Numbered from the stretch's first letter, positions 43,573-53,899 are shown. The stretch is DNA of 64,000 nucleotides from Dermatophilaceae bacterium Soc4.6 (GCA_039889245.1 JAZGVH010000002.1:4682820-4746819); one strand, 5' to 3'. The notes: generated from the letters alone by a model not told the origin. Numbers and translations are program-made.

Positions 43573-44709
43573 ATGACCACCACGACCGGGGACACCGCCG
43601 TCCTCACCACCGCTCCGGACGCCCTGCTGCTGGGCTTCGCGCGGGCCCTGCGGGCCGCCGGGCTGGCCGTGACGCCCGACCGGGAAGCCGGGTACCTCGC
43701 GGCCGTGGCGACCGTCGGGCTGGGTGACGAGCGCGCCACCTACTGGGCCGGTCGGGCCACCCTCACGGGCGGACCGGACGACATCCTGCGCTACGACCAG
43801 GTCTTCTCGGCCTGGTTCACCGCGCGCCAGGAGAAGCCGCGCACGCCGGCCCCCGCCCAGACCCCGCCGGTGGTGCAGGCCGACCTGCTCGACGACGAGG
43901 GCGAGGGTGACGACGGCGGTGAGGACCGCACCGAGCAGATCCACGCCACCGCCAGCTCGACCGAGGTGCTGCGCCAGCGGGACGTCGGCGCGATGACCGT
44001 CGACGAGAAGGCGCTGCTCGCCTCGATGTTCGCGTCGCTGCACCGGCCGCGACCGGTGCGCCGCGCGACGAGGGCCACCCCCTCGCGCCGCGGCACCCTC
44101 GACCCCCGGCGCACGCTGCGCCGCCAGCTGCGCCACCTCGGTGAGCCCGCCGACCTCGCCTGGCGCCGTCGCGGCACCCGCTCCCGCCGGGTCGTCCTGC
44201 TCGTCGACGTCTCCGGCTCGATGAGCACCTATGCCGACTCCCTCCTGCGCGTGGCCCACCACTGGGTGGGTGGCGGCACGCCGGTCGAGGTCTTCACCAT
44301 GGGCACGCGGCTGACCCACGTCACGCGGGCCCTGCGCCAGCGCGACCCCGAGCGCGCGCTGCGCTCCGCCGGCGAGACCGTGCCCGACTGGTCCGGTGGC
44401 ACCCGTCTGGGCGAGGCCCTCAAGGCCTTCCTCGACCGGTGGGGCCAGCGGGGCATGGCGCGTGGCGCGGTCGTCGTCGTGTGCAGCGACGGCTGGGAGC
44501 GCGGTGGCGTCGAGCTGCTCGCCGCGCAGATGGCCCGGCTGCGGTCGCTCGCCCACCGTGTCGTGTGGGTCAACCCCCACCGGGGCAAGGACGGCTACCT
44601 GCCCGTGCAGCAGGGGATCGTCGCGTCCCTGCCGCACTGCCACGCCTTCGTGGCCGGGCACACGCTGCACACCTTCGACGAGCTGGCCGAGGTGGTGACC
44701 CGTGGCTGA
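43573..44709 (+). CDS. coxE: VWA-domain protein CoxE
   Basis: 378 residues. The C-terminal half is a von Willebrand A domain with an intact metal site, RRVVLLVDVSGSMSTYADSL (D-x-S-x-S), and later WSGGTRLGEAL and VVVCSDGWERGG. The N-terminal half is helical with a Glu/Asp-rich linker. CoxE pairs with MoxR ATPases such as CoxD in metal-site maturation. ATG 43573 lies one base after the coxD stop. Confidence 0.92.
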   Translation: MTTTTGDTAVLTTAPDALLLGFARALRAAGLAVTPDREAGYLAAVATVGLGDERATYWAGRATLTGGPDDILRYDQVFSAWFTARQEKPRTPAPAQTPPVVQADLLDDEGEGDDGGEDRTEQIHATASSTEVLRQRDVGAMTVDEKALLASMFASLHRPRPVRRATRATPSRRGTLDPRRTLRRQLRHLGEPADLAWRRRGTRSRRVVLLVDVSGSMSTYADSLLRVAHHWVGGGTPVEVFTMGTRLTHVTRALRQRDPERALRSAGETVPDWSGGTRLGEALKAFLDRWGQRGMARGAVVVVCSDGWERGGVELLAAQMARLRSLAHRVVWVNPHRGKDGYLPVQQGIVASLPHCHAFVAGHTLHTFDELAEVVTRG

Positions 44710-45868
44710 CGACCTGCCCGAGCTGCTCCAGTGGTGGCGCGAGGGACTCACGGCCGCCCGGGCGACGGTCGTCGCGACCTGGCGCTCGGCGCCACGCCAG
44801 CCCGGTGCCCAGATGCTCGTCGGCCCGGGTGGCGAGGCCGTCGGCTCGGTCTCCGGCGGCTGCGTCGAGGGTGCGGTGTACGAGCTCGCCGAGCAGGTGG
44901 TGGCGTCGGGGAGCCCTGTCCTGCAGCGATACGGCGTCAGTGACGAGGACGCCTACGCCGTCGGTCTGACCTGTGGAGGCATCCTCGACGTCTTCGTCGA
45001 GAAGGTGACGCCGAGCAGCCACCCCGAGCTCGGGGAGGTCGCGGCCGACATCGAGGCCGGTCGGCCCGTCGCCGTGGCGACGGTCGTCGCCCACCCCGAC
45101 CCCGCGTGGGTCGGCCGCAAGCTCGTCGTGCGGCCCGAGGTCGCTCCCACGACGTCGCTGGGCAGCGAGCGCGCCGATGCGGCGGTCCTCGACGACGCGC
45201 TCGGTCTGCTGGCCTCGGGCCACAGCGAGACGCTGACCTACGGGCCGGACGGTGAGCGTCGCGGAGAGGGCCTGCGGGTCTTCGTCTCCGTGCACGCGCC
45301 CGCCCCCCGCATGCTGGTCTTCGGCGCGATCGACTTCGCGGCGGGGTGCGCGCGCATGGGTCGATTCCTGGGATATCAGGTGACGGTGTGCGACGCCCGG
45401 CCCGTCTTCGCCACCGCGAGCCGCTTCCCCGAGGCCCACGAGGTGGTCGTCGAGTGGCCGCACCGCTACCTGCAGGCCGAGGTCGACGCCGGCCGCATCG
45501 ACGAGCGCACCGTCCTCTGCGTGCTGACCCACGACCCGAAGTTCGACGTGCCGCTGCTCGAGGTCGCCCTGCGTCTGCCGGCGGTCGCCTACATCGGGGC
45601 GATGGGGTCGCGACGCACCCACGACGACCGCCTGGCCCGGCTGCGCGACCGGGGTCTCAGCGACGAGGAGCTCGGCCGCTTCTCCAGCCCGATCGGGCTC
45701 GACCTCGGGGCCCGCACGCCCGAGGAGACGGCCGTCAGCATCGCCGCCGAGATCATCGCCCTGCGGTGGGGTGGTCGTGGTGAACGGCTCACCCACGTGG
45801 AGGGCCCGATCCACCACCCCACAACGGGGTGGGTCAACACCCTCGAACCCTCTCCCTTCGGAGAGTAG
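44702..45868 (+). CDS. XdhC/CoxI-family maturation factor
   Basis: 388 residues from GTG 44702, overlapping coxE by 8 bases. The N-terminal XdhC domain has [19 protein letters not shown] and [17 protein letters not shown] Rossmann-like C-terminal domain has [25 protein letters not shown] sequence, LTHDPKFD and [19 protein letters not shown]. XdhC binds the molybdenum cofactor and delivers it, sulfurated, to the large subunit. Its position between coxE and the structural genes agrees. It is CoxI- or CoxF-like; I leave the letter open. Confidence 0.9.
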   Translation: MADDLPELLQWWREGLTAARATVVATWRSAPRQPGAQMLVGPGGEAVGSVSGGCVEGAVYELAEQVVASGSPVLQRYGVSDEDAYAVGLTCGGILDVFVEKVTPSSHPELGEVAADIEAGRPVAVATVVAHPDPAWVGRKLVVRPEVAPTTSLGSERADAAVLDDALGLLASGHSETLTYGPDGERRGEGLRVFVSVHAPAPRMLVFGAIDFAAGCARMGRFLGYQVTVCDARPVFATASRFPEAHEVVVEWPHRYLQAEVDAGRIDERTVLCVLTHDPKFDVPLLEVALRLPAVAYIGAMGSRRTHDDRLARLRDRGLSDEELGRFSSPIGLDLGARTPEETAVSIAAEIIALRWGGRGERLTHVEGPIHHPTTGWVNTLEPSPFGE

Positions 45869-45938
45869 CCCTTGCCTCACACGGCATGAGGTAGCACGAT
45901 CTGACCAGCATCACCAGACCCATGGAGGAGAGTCAAGG

Positions 45939-46412
45939 ATGACCCGAATCACTGTCCGCGTGGACGGCGAGAGCTTTACCGACGAGGTCGAGCCGCGCAC
46001 GCTGCTCGTGCACTACCTGAGAGAGCAGCTCGGCAAGACGGGCACCGTCGTCGGCTGCGACACGAGCAACTGCGGCGCCTGCACCGTCCACCTCGACGGT
46101 CGCAGCGTGAAGTCGTGCAACGTGCTCGCCGTCCAGGTCGACGGTCACGAGGTGACCACGATCGAGGGTCTGGCGCAGGACGGCGAGCTGCACCCGATGC
46201 AGAAGGCCTTCCACGAGTGCCATGCCCTGCAGTGCGGCTACTGCACGCCCGGCATGATCATGCAGTCGATCGACCTGCTCAACGAGAACCCCTCGCCCAC
46301 CGAGGCCGAGATCCGGGTCGGCATCGAGGGCAACCTCTGCCGTTGCACGGGCTACCACAACATCGTCAAGGCCGTGCAGCAGGCCTCGGCCGAAGGGAGC
46401 GTGGCGCGATGA
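45939..46412 (+). CDS. coxS: Molybdenum hydroxylase small subunit, [2Fe-2S]
   Basis: 157 residues from ATG 45939 (GGAGGAG site upstream). The plant-type cluster ligands are in [16 protein letters not shown], and the second cluster is held by CGYCTPGM and [10 protein letters not shown]. It passes electrons from the molybdenum site to the FAD of CoxM. The gene order S-L-M is that of form II clusters. The stop overlaps coxL as ATGA. Confidence 0.95.
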   Translation: MTRITVRVDGESFTDEVEPRTLLVHYLREQLGKTGTVVGCDTSNCGACTVHLDGRSVKSCNVLAVQVDGHEVTTIEGLAQDGELHPMQKAFHECHALQCGYCTPGMIMQSIDLLNENPSPTEAEIRVGIEGNLCRCTGYHNIVKAVQQASAEGSVAR

Positions 46413-48862
46413 CCGTCGTCGACGACCGGCCCACCGTGGCCAAGGAGGTCGGGCAGGCGCGGACGCGCAAGGAGGACCAGCGCCTGATCACCGGCCGCAC
46501 CAAGTGGACCGACAACATCACGCTCAACGGCATGCTCCACCTGGCCATGGTGCGCAGCCCGTATGCGCACGCCAACATCACCAGGATCGACACGACCGAG
46601 GCCAAGGCGGCCGAGAACGTCCTGCAGGTCTACACCGCGGCCGACCTCGGCGACAGCCAGGGCGTGCTCATCAACGCCTGGGCCATCACGCCCGACCAGA
46701 AGACGCCCGTCCACCTGCCGATGGTCGGCGACCGGGTGACCTTCGCCGGAGAGATCGTCGCCGTGGTCGTCGCGCGCACCGCCGCCGCCGCCCGAGACGC
46801 CATCCAGCTGGTCGACGTCGACTACGAGGAGCTGCCGGCGGCGCTGGACCTGCGCGAGAACGCCCAGGACAAGGTGCTCGCCCACCCCGCCCTCGGCACC
46901 AACACCTCCGCCATCTGGAAGTTCGACTCCGAGGAGGCCGGCACCGGCGGCAACGTCGACGCGGCCATCGCGACGGCCCGCGCCGAGGGTGTGGTCATCG
47001 AGCGGGAGTACCGCCAGCAGCGCCTCATCCCCGCCTTCATGGAGCCGCGCTCCTGCGTGGTGGACCCCACGGGCGAGCAGATCACCATGTGGTCGGCCAC
47101 CCAGGTGCCGCACATCGTGCGCTTCGCCCTCGCGGCGACCACCGGGGTGCCGGAGTCCAAGATCCGGGTCATCGCGCCCGACGTGGGTGGTGGCTTCGGC
47201 GGGAAGCTGCAGGTCACCCCCGAGGAGTGGCTGGTCTGGTGCATCGCGCGCCGCCTCGGCAAGCCGGTGAAGTACACCGAGACCCGCTCCGAGTCGTTGA
47301 TGGCCGCCCACCACGGGCGCGACCAGTGGCAGAAGCTCACGATGGCGGCGACCAAGGACGGCACGCTCACCGGGCTCAAGGTCGAGCTCCTCGCCGACCT
47401 CGGGTCCTACGTCGCGGTCGTCGGCGGTGGGGTGCCGGTGCTCGGCGCCTTCATGTTCAACGCCATCTACAAGTTCCCGGCCTACCAGTTCACCTGCCAG
47501 ACGGTGTTCTCCAACAAGGCCTGGACCGACGCCTACCGTGGCGCCGGCCGGCCCGAGGCGACCTTCGCCATCGAGCGGCTGATGGACGAGCTGGCCAACG
47601 AGCTCGGGGTCGACCCCTTCGTGGTCCGCGAGAAGAACTGGATCAAGCACGACGAGTTCCCGTTCACCACGGTCGCCGGGCTGGAGTACGACTCCGGCAA
47701 CTACGAGGCGGCCACCGCCAAGGCCAAGGAGATGTTCGACTACGACGGGCTGCGGGCCGAGCAGAAGGCTCGCCGCGAGTCGGGCGACCCCATCCAGCTC
47801 GGCATCGGCGTCTCGACCTTCACCGAGATGTGTGGTCTGGCCCCGTCGCGGGTGCTGGGCTCGCTCAACTACGGTGCGGGTGGCTGGGAGAGCGCGAGCG
47901 TGCGCATGCTCGCCACCGGCAAGGTCGAGGTCGTCACCGGAGCCAGCGCCCACGGCCAGGGCCACGAGACGGCCTTCAGCCAGATCGTCGCCGACCGGCT
48001 GGGCGTCCCCTTCGAGGACGTCGAGGTGCTGCACGGCGACACCCAGATCGCCCCGAAGGGGCTCGACACCTACGGCTCGCGCTCGCTGGTCGTCGGTGGC
48101 GAGGCGCTCGTGAAGGCGACCGACAAGGTCATCGAGAAGGCGAAGCCCGTCGCGGCCCACCTGCTCGAGGCGTCGGTCGACGACATCGAGTTCTCCGCCG
48201 GACGGTTCAGCGTCAAGGGCACCGAGCAGGGCCTGTCGATCCAGGAGATCTCGGGCGCCGTCTTCGTGGCCCACAACCTGCCCGACGGTATGGAGCCGAC
48301 GCTCGACTCCGACGCGACCTACGACCCGGTGAACTTCAACTACCCGCACGGCACCCACCTGTGCGCGGTCGAGGTCGACACCGAGACCGGCGAGGTCAAG
48401 ATGCGCAAGTACGTCTGCGTCGACGACATCGGCACGGTCATCAACCCGCTCATCGTCGCGGGGCAGATCCACGGCGGGCTCACCCAGGGCATCGCCCAGG
48501 CGCTCTTCGAGGAGGCTGTCTACGACGACTCCGGCACCCTGGTGTCCGGGTCGTTCGTCGACTACCTCGTGCCGACCGCGGCCGACATGATCAGCTTCGA
48601 CATCGACCACACGTCGACGCCGTCGCTGACCAACACGCTCGGCACCAAGGGCGTCGGCGAGGCGGGCACGATCGCCTCGACGCCCGCCGTCGTCAACGCC
48701 GTGGTCGACGCCGTGCGCCAGTTCGGCGTGGACGACATCACCATGCCGTGCACTCCCGAGCGCGTGTGGAAGGCCATCCAGAGCGGCGGCAAGAACCAGT
48801 CCGATCCCACCGAGGGTGCGGCGATGCCGCACTTCGACGCGTCCGAAGGCGGTGCCGAGTGA
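46409..48862 (+). CDS. coxL: Molybdenum hydroxylase large subunit, form II CoxL
   Basis: 817 residues. It binds the molybdopterin cytosine dinucleotide cofactor. [25 protein letters not shown] and the catalytic glutamate of [10 protein letters not shown] are present. The active-site loop reads AYRGAGR at about residues 375-381. Form I CO dehydrogenases have AYxCSFR, with the cysteine that binds copper; that cysteine is absent here. Form II enzymes of this type are widespread and their natural substrate is often unknown; CO oxidation should not be assumed. Length fits the family. Confidence 0.95.
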   Translation: MTVVDDRPTVAKEVGQARTRKEDQRLITGRTKWTDNITLNGMLHLAMVRSPYAHANITRIDTTEAKAAENVLQVYTAADLGDSQGVLINAWAITPDQKTPVHLPMVGDRVTFAGEIVAVVVARTAAAARDAIQLVDVDYEELPAALDLRENAQDKVLAHPALGTNTSAIWKFDSEEAGTGGNVDAAIATARAEGVVIEREYRQQRLIPAFMEPRSCVVDPTGEQITMWSATQVPHIVRFALAATTGVPESKIRVIAPDVGGGFGGKLQVTPEEWLVWCIARRLGKPVKYTETRSESLMAAHHGRDQWQKLTMAATKDGTLTGLKVELLADLGSYVAVVGGGVPVLGAFMFNAIYKFPAYQFTCQTVFSNKAWTDAYRGAGRPEATFAIERLMDELANELGVDPFVVREKNWIKHDEFPFTTVAGLEYDSGNYEAATAKAKEMFDYDGLRAEQKARRESGDPIQLGIGVSTFTEMCGLAPSRVLGSLNYGAGGWESASVRMLATGKVEVVTGASAHGQGHETAFSQIVADRLGVPFEDVEVLHGDTQIAPKGLDTYGSRSLVVGGEALVKATDKVIEKAKPVAAHLLEASVDDIEFSAGRFSVKGTEQGLSIQEISGAVFVAHNLPDGMEPTLDSDATYDPVNFNYPHGTHLCAVEVDTETGEVKMRKYVCVDDIGTVINPLIVAGQIHGGLTQGIAQALFEEAVYDDSGTLVSGSFVDYLVPTAADMISFDIDHTSTPSLTNTLGTKGVGEAGTIASTPAVVNAVVDAVRQFGVDDITMPCTPERVWKAIQSGGKNQSDPTEGAAMPHFDASEGGAE

Positions 48863-49716
48863 TCCCCTCCAAGTTCGACTACGTGGCTCCGGAGTCCGTC
48901 GAGGACGCCCTCGCCGCACTGGCCGAGGCGGGTGACGACGCCAAGGTGCTGGCCGGCGGCCAGAGCCTCCTGCCCGTGCTGCGGCTGCGGCTCAACACCC
49001 CGGAGAAGGTCGTGGACCTGGGCCGGATCGCGGCCCTGCGGGAGATCAGCGAGGACGGCGACCACGTGGTCATCGGCTCGATGGCCACCCACTCCGACGT
49101 GGTCGCGAGCGACCTGGTCAAGGAGCACGCGCTCCTGCTGCACAAGACGGTCGCGGAGGTCGCCGACCCCCAGATCCGCCACCGTGGCACCGTCGGGGGT
49201 GCCCTCGTGCACGCCGACCCCGCGGGTGACGTGGGGGCGGCCGCCCTCGCGCTCGACGCCGAGTTCGTCATCGCCGGCCCCGGCGGGGCGACCCGCACGG
49301 TGGCGGCGGCCGACTTCTTCGTCGACCTCTTCGAGACGGCGGTGCAGGAGGGTGAGCTGCTCGTGCAGGTCCGCATCCCGAAGCACACCGGCTGGGGGGC
49401 GCACTACGAGAAGTTCGTGCGCGTGGCCCACCAGTGGGCGATCGTCGCCGTGGCGGCGACGGTCAAGATCGAGGGAGGCACGATCAGCGAAGCCCGGATC
49501 GGCCTGACCAACATGGGGTCGACCCCGCTGCGGGCCGCCTCCGTGGAGGCCGCGCTGGTCGGTCAGCCGGCGACGCAGGACGCGGTCAAGGCCGCGGTCG
49601 CGACGGCAGCCGACGGCACCAACCCGCCGTCGGACCTCAACGGCGACAGCGCCTACCGCAAGCACCTGGCGCCCGTGCTCACCCGTCGTGCGGTGCTCGC
49701 CGCGGCCGGGGGCTGA
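48859..49716 (+). CDS. coxM: Molybdenum hydroxylase medium subunit, FAD-binding
   Basis: 285 residues from GTG 48859, overlapping coxL as GTGA. FAD contacts are KVLAGGQSLLPVLRLR and the T-x-G-G segment HRGTVGGALVHADPAGD. The C-terminal CO_deh_flav domain follows (ARIGLTNMGSTPLRA). It accepts electrons from CoxS and passes them to an acceptor, probably quinone through CoxG. Confidence 0.94.
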   Translation: MIPSKFDYVAPESVEDALAALAEAGDDAKVLAGGQSLLPVLRLRLNTPEKVVDLGRIAALREISEDGDHVVIGSMATHSDVVASDLVKEHALLLHKTVAEVADPQIRHRGTVGGALVHADPAGDVGAAALALDAEFVIAGPGGATRTVAAADFFVDLFETAVQEGELLVQVRIPKHTGWGAHYEKFVRVAHQWAIVAVAATVKIEGGTISEARIGLTNMGSTPLRAASVEAALVGQPATQDAVKAAVATAADGTNPPSDLNGDSAYRKHLAPVLTRRAVLAAAGG

Positions 49717-49723
49717 CGTCCCG

Positions 49724-50464
49724 GTGGACCTGCACCACGACTTCACGGTCCCAGCCGACGTCGCCACGACGTGGGCGACCTTCATGGACCTCGAGAACGT
49801 CGCCGGCTGCTTCCCCGGGGCTGCGGTCACCGGGGTCGACGGTGACTCGTTCACCGGCACCGTCAAGGTCAAGCTGGGTCCGATCGCACTCGTCTACGCC
49901 GGGAAGGGCATCTTCGTCGAGCGTGACGACGCCACCCACCGGGCCGTCATCGAGGCGACGGGGAAGGACAAGCGCGGCAACGGCACGGCCGGGGCGACGG
50001 TGACCATCGTCGTCGCCCCGGACGGCACCGGGTCGGCGGTCGACGTCACGACCGACCTCAACGTCACGGGCAAGCCGGCGCAGTTCGGTCGCGGTGTCAT
50101 GCAGGACGTCTCCGACAAGCTCCTCGGCCAGTTCGTCGCGTGTCTCGAGCGACGGTTCTCCGAGGACGAGGCCCCCGAGGTCGCACCCGAGGCTGCAGCC
50201 GCGCCAGCGGTGGCCGTCACGTCCGGGGGTGCAGCGACACCGCCTGATGACGCAGCACCGGCGACGGTGGCCGCACCAGCGCCCGCCGCGGCTGTGCCGC
50301 GTCCCGCTCCCCGACCGGCGCCGCGCGCGGCACCGGCCCAGGAGTCGGAGGCACTCGACCTCGGGTCGGCGGTGATCCCGATCCTGCTGCGCACGTACGC
50401 GCCGCACGTCGGGGTCCTGGCTCTCGGTGTCCTGCTCGGCTGGATCCTCGGCCGCCGCCGCTGA
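49724..50464 (+). CDS. coxG: CoxG-type SRPBCC protein with membrane anchor
   Basis: 246 residues from GTG 49724, 7 bases after coxM. The first 150 residues form an SRPBCC (START-like) fold: DFTVPADVATTWATFMDLEN, FTGTVKVKLGPI and QFGRGVMQDVSDKLLGQFVA. A Pro/Ala-rich linker leads to a C-terminal helix, VGVLALGVLLGWILG, followed by arginines. CoxG anchors the hydroxylase to the cell membrane and is thought to help pass electrons to quinone. It is the last gene of the operon; a terminator follows. Confidence 0.93.
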   Translation: MDLHHDFTVPADVATTWATFMDLENVAGCFPGAAVTGVDGDSFTGTVKVKLGPIALVYAGKGIFVERDDATHRAVIEATGKDKRGNGTAGATVTIVVAPDGTGSAVDVTTDLNVTGKPAQFGRGVMQDVSDKLLGQFVACLERRFSEDEAPEVAPEAAAAPAVAVTSGGAATPPDDAAPATVAAPAPAAAVPRPAPRPAPRAAPAQESEALDLGSAVIPILLRTYAPHVGVLALGVLLGWILGRRR

Positions 50465-50506
50465 TCACCGGCCGCTCCCGCTGCGGCGACAGCGGCTGCA
50501 CCACGA

Positions 50507-50537
50507 CGGGCCCGCACCAGATCCTGGTGCGGGCCCG
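50507..50537. terminator. Strong terminator after the cox operon
   Basis: A perfect 14-bp stem (CGGGCCCGCACCAG / CTGGTGCGGGCCCG) with a 3-base loop, 43 bases after the coxG stop. Confidence 0.85.
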
Positions 50538-50585
50538 CCTGCGTCACGGGCGCCCAGCGTGCTGACGCAGAGGCAGGGTGGGGCC

Positions 50586-50591
50586 TATCCT
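50586..50591 (+). promoter_or_regulatory. -10 element of a leaderless promoter for pabB
   Basis: TATCCT lies exactly 6 bases before GTG 50598. Confidence 0.5.
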
Positions 50592-50597
50592 CCTTCG

Positions 50598-51671
50598 GTG
50601 CCGACACACCCACCGGGCGCTCCCGACCACGCGAGGTTCGGCGACCGCGTCGCCACCGGAGTCGTCGAGGTCCGGCACGGACGCGATGCCGTCAGCGGCC
50701 TCGACCAGGCCGGCTTCTGGGTCGTGGTGGCGACCTTCGAGGGCGAGGTCACCGCGGTACGCTTCGAGCGGGTGGACGAGGCATCACCGGAGGTGGTCCC
50801 CGAGGCGACCTCTCCTGGCGGGGCCGCCTGGGCCCCGCTCGACGGGGAGTGGACGACGTCGCTCGACCACGCGGCCTACGTGCGGGCCGTCGAGCAGACG
50901 CGCGAGCGGATCGCCGCCGGTGAGGTTTACCAGGCCAACATCTGCCGGGTGCTGCGGCACCCGTTGGCGCAGGAGGCCGACCTCGACGACCTCGCCCACC
51001 TCCTGCGCGCCCGCCACCGCGCCCCCTACGCCTCGCGCATCCGGGTCGTGTCGGCGGGTCTCGACGTCGTCTCCGCCTCGCCCGAGCTCTTCCTGCGGCG
51101 GGCTGGTCGCCGTCTGGTGTCGTCGCCCATCAAGGGGACCGCGACGGTGGCGGAGGCGATGCTGAGCAAGGACCACGCCGAGAACGTGATGATCGTCGAC
51201 CTCGTGCGCAACGACTTCTCGCGGGTGTGCGAGCCCGGCTCGGTCGACGTCGAGGCCCTCTGTCGCCCGCAGGAGCACCCGGGGCTCGTGCACCTGGTGT
51301 CGACGGTCTCGGGCCGGTTGAGCGCCGAGGTGGGGTGGGCGCAGATCCTGGCCGCCACGTTCCCCCCCGCCTCGGTGTCGGGGACGCCGAAGTCGAGTGC
51401 CCTCAGGGTGATCCGTGACCTCGAGCCCGTGCCCAGGGGCCCCTACTGCGGCGCGATCGGGTGGGTCGACGCCGACCGAGGCGAGGCCGAGCTGGCGGTC
51501 GGCATCCGCACCTTCTGGGTGGAGGACGACGAGCGTGGCCGCGACCTCTGCTTCGGCACCGGGGCCGGCCTCACGTGGGGCTCCGACCCGCAGGGCGAGT
51601 GGGCCGAGACCCAGCTCAAGGCCGACACGCTGGTCGGGCTGGCGTCTGGCCTCAGCCCGGTGACGGGCTGA
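50598..51671 (+). CDS. pabB: Aminodeoxychorismate synthase component I
   Basis: 357 residues from GTG 50598. It is the chorismate-binding domain alone, with a short N-terminus: YVRAVEQTRERIAAGEVYQAN, SPELFLRRAGRRLVSSPIKG, ENVMIVDLVRNDFSRV, FPPASVSGTPK and CGAIGWVDADRGEAELAVGI. The IKGT and G-T-P-K elements that bind Mg and chorismate are present. It makes 4-amino-4-deoxychorismate for folate, with a glutaminase encoded elsewhere. pabC, the next step, lies 800 bases downstream; a dead capA separates them. Confidence 0.92.
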   Translation: MPTHPPGAPDHARFGDRVATGVVEVRHGRDAVSGLDQAGFWVVVATFEGEVTAVRFERVDEASPEVVPEATSPGGAAWAPLDGEWTTSLDHAAYVRAVEQTRERIAAGEVYQANICRVLRHPLAQEADLDDLAHLLRARHRAPYASRIRVVSAGLDVVSASPELFLRRAGRRLVSSPIKGTATVAEAMLSKDHAENVMIVDLVRNDFSRVCEPGSVDVEALCRPQEHPGLVHLVSTVSGRLSAEVGWAQILAATFPPASVSGTPKSSALRVIRDLEPVPRGPYCGAIGWVDADRGEAELAVGIRTFWVEDDERGRDLCFGTGAGLTWGSDPQGEWAETQLKADTLVGLASGLSPVTG

Positions 51672-52322
51672 GGCGCGAGCACGGCTGTGCGGCGTCGAGC
51701 TGCGCCCGCTCTAGGCCCGCCTGCGCGGCGACGGCGTCGACCCGCACCGTGAGCACCCCCCTCCAGGCGTCGACCGGGCCCCGACTGGTGCGCCAGACGA
51801 AGTTGCCGAGGCCGTAGCCCACGAAGGTGGAACCACTCCAGCCGTGGCCCGGCACCCGGTGGGCGTGGCCACCGACGTCGACGTCGTCGTCGTCTCATCG
51901 TCGAGGCGAGGACCGCCACCCGTCAGCAGCATGGTTGTTGGCCATGCTGAGCACGTCGACTCCCGCGTGCTGCAGCGTCACCAGAGTCTGCGGGGACGTG
52001 CGGAAGTGGTAGAGCTTCGGCTGGGGTGTGCCCCGGTCGGTGATGGCGGTCTCGAGGTTGACGACCGACAGGTCGGCGGCACCGAGCAGCGGTCGCAGCG
52101 CATCCAACCCGTCGTCCGTAAGCGGGGACGGGCTGCTCGTCGTCGACCTCGACGGGTGGTGTCGCGATGGTCGGCGGGGAGCCCGTGCCACCCGCTGTCC
52201 GCGGGCCAACCGCCGTGGTTGGGGCCGGTCGCTGTCCCGGTGCCGGTCGAGCACGCAGCGAGGGCGGCGGCGGTGAGGACCGTCGCCGCGACGATCCCCC
52301 GGGTCGTGCGCACGAGAGCCAT
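51652..52322 (-). pseudogene. Decayed CapA-family lipoprotein (poly-gamma-glutamate synthesis type)
   Basis: The start (ATG 52322) encodes a lipoprotein signal: IVAATVLTAAALAACSTG with lipobox LAAC. After a frameshift the CapA metallophosphatase-like core appears (LLGAADLSVVNLETAITDRG, VDVLSMANNHAADG). The middle of the domain is then missing and the sequence resumes in another frame at VDVGGHAHRVPGHGWSG and YGLGNFVWRTSRGP, ending inside the 3' end of pabB. At least two frameshifts and a deletion of more than 100 codons make it non-functional. Confidence 0.85.
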
Positions 52323-52458
52323 CCCCGCGAGGCGGCGCCGACGGCACGTCGTACGCAGGGTGTGTCGCGGGGAACGGGGCGCCGGTGACGCACGTTGGGG
52401 GAGTCATGGGTCACCGGGGTCGCGCGGGTCGCCGCCAGCGGTGGGCCACGTGGTCTGA

Positions 52459-52464
52459 CAGGCT
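52459..52464 (+). promoter_or_regulatory. -10 element of a leaderless promoter for pabC
   Basis: CAGGCT lies exactly 6 bases before ATG 52471, and no ribosome site is present. Confidence 0.35.
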
Positions 52465-52470
52465 GGTGTC

Positions 52471-53322
52471 ATGGGTGTGACGGCGTGGGTCAATGGCCAG
52501 CTGGTCGATCCGGGGGTGGCGGCGCTGAGCGTCGTCGACCACGGGGTCACGGTCGGCGACGGGGTCTTCGAGACGACCAAGCTCGTCGAGGGGCGACCCT
52601 TCGCCCTCACTCGCCACCTGGAGCGGCTCGACCGGTCGGTCGCCGGCCTCGGGCTCCCGCCGGTGGATCGGGACCTGGTGCTGGAGGGCATCGCGGCCGT
52701 CCTCGGGGCGCGCGAGCCGATCGCCTTCGGGCGGCTGCGCTTCACGGTCACGGGGGGAGTGGGGCCCCTCGGGTCCGACCGGGACGACAGCGGCCTGACC
52801 TACATCGTCACAACCGTCGAGCAGGTGCAGCCCACGGGCTCCGGCAAGGTCGCCGTCGTGCCGTGGACGCGCAACGAGCGGGCGGCCACGGCGGGGCTCA
52901 AGACGACGTCCTACGCAGACAACGTCATCGCGCTGGCCCGCGCCAAGCAGTTCGGAGCCGTGGAGGCCATCCTCGCGAACACCCGGGGCGAGCTCTGCGA
53001 GGGCACCGGCTCCAACGTGTTCGTCGTGCCCGACAGCGCCTCCGGTGTCGTCATCACGCCACCTCTCTCGTGCGGCCCCCTCGCCGGGGTGACCCGAGCC
53101 CTCGTGCTGCAGTGGGGTGGGGACGCTGGTCTCGACCTGCGGGAGGAGCCTCTGCCGCTCGAGGTGCTCACGACCGCCGACGAGGTCTTCCTCACCAGCT
53201 CGATCAAGGACGTCTTCCCCATCGACGCCGTCGACGACCGCGTGCTGCCCGCCCCCGGACCGGTCACGGCCCGGCTCGTCGAGGTCTTCGCGACCCGATC
53301 CGCCCTGGAGGTCGACCCGTGA
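52471..53322 (+). CDS. pabC: Aminodeoxychorismate lyase (class IV PLP)
   Basis: 283 residues. Fold-type IV PLP motifs: VVDHGVTVGDGVFETTKLVE, RHLERLDRS, the lysine in AATAGLKTTSYADNVIA, ILANTRGELCEGTGSNVFVV and ADEVFLTSSIKDVFPID. It cleaves aminodeoxychorismate to p-aminobenzoate and pyruvate. The nearby pabB supports PabC over a branched-chain or D-amino-acid aminotransferase, although these are hard to separate by sequence. Confidence 0.88.
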   Translation: MGVTAWVNGQLVDPGVAALSVVDHGVTVGDGVFETTKLVEGRPFALTRHLERLDRSVAGLGLPPVDRDLVLEGIAAVLGAREPIAFGRLRFTVTGGVGPLGSDRDDSGLTYIVTTVEQVQPTGSGKVAVVPWTRNERAATAGLKTTSYADNVIALARAKQFGAVEAILANTRGELCEGTGSNVFVVPDSASGVVITPPLSCGPLAGVTRALVLQWGGDAGLDLREEPLPLEVLTTADEVFLTSSIKDVFPIDAVDDRVLPAPGPVTARLVEVFATRSALEVDP

Positions 53323-53831
53323 CCGAGCACCCCACCGACGAGCGGACCGTGCCCGAGCAGACCGAGCGCGAGGCTGCCGCCCGTCGCCGCGCGTCCGAGG
53401 CCAGCGACCACAACGTCACCCTCGACGCGCAGGACGACGACTGGGCGTGGCGGCGCCGGCTGCGGGCCAACCCCGTGACGGCGCGCATCTACCGCATCGC
53501 GGTCGCCGTGGTCGGCGGCGTCGTCGTGGCCGGCGGTCTCGTCGCTGTGCCCGCGCCCGGCCCGGGCTGGCTCATCGTGTTCGCCGGGGTCGGCATCTGG
53601 GCCACCGAGTTCGAGTGGGCCCAGCGGCTGCTGCGCTGGGGCAAGGGCGTCCTGGCCGAGTGGACGCACTGGATGGGGCGCCAGCCCGTCTGGTTGCGCG
53701 GGCTCATCGGGCTGGCGACGCTCGTCCTGGTGCTCCTGATCTTCTGGGGGCTCTTCGCGATCACCGGTGTGCCGGGCCTGCTCCCGGATGCTGTCGAAGA
53801 CCTGCTGCGCGGGCTGCCCGGGCTCGGTTGA
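53319..53831 (+). CDS. TIGR02611-type membrane protein
   Basis: 170 residues from GTG 53319, overlapping pabC as GTGA. A charged head of about 55 residues is followed by VGGVVVAGGLVAVPAPGPGW and IVFAGVGIWATEFEWAQRLL, the conserved core of the PGPGW transmembrane family, and a third helix, LATLVLVLLIFWGLFAI. Function is unknown; the family is common beside housekeeping genes in actinobacteria. Confidence 0.88.
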   Translation: MTEHPTDERTVPEQTEREAAARRRASEASDHNVTLDAQDDDWAWRRRLRANPVTARIYRIAVAVVGGVVVAGGLVAVPAPGPGWLIVFAGVGIWATEFEWAQRLLRWGKGVLAEWTHWMGRQPVWLRGLIGLATLVLVLLIFWGLFAITGVPGLLPDAVEDLLRGLPGLG

Positions 53832-53899
53832 GGCGATTTGGGCGAGCGCCCACCGGGCGGCTATTCTGACGCTCCGTCGCCCACCGAGTGTGGGCGCCC

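Noticed and set aside
46409..48862. Naming the hydroxylase a form I aerobic CO dehydrogenase
   Set aside because: The active-site loop lacks the AYxCSFR cysteine and the subunit order is S-L-M, so form II is the supported call.
46352..48919. A minus-strand open frame of about 855 codons opposite coxL, and a long out-of-frame plus-strand reading from 46504
   Set aside because: Both are GC-bias shadows. The coxL frame has the conserved molybdenum hydroxylase motifs, and the only real part of the plus-strand reading is coxM from 48859.
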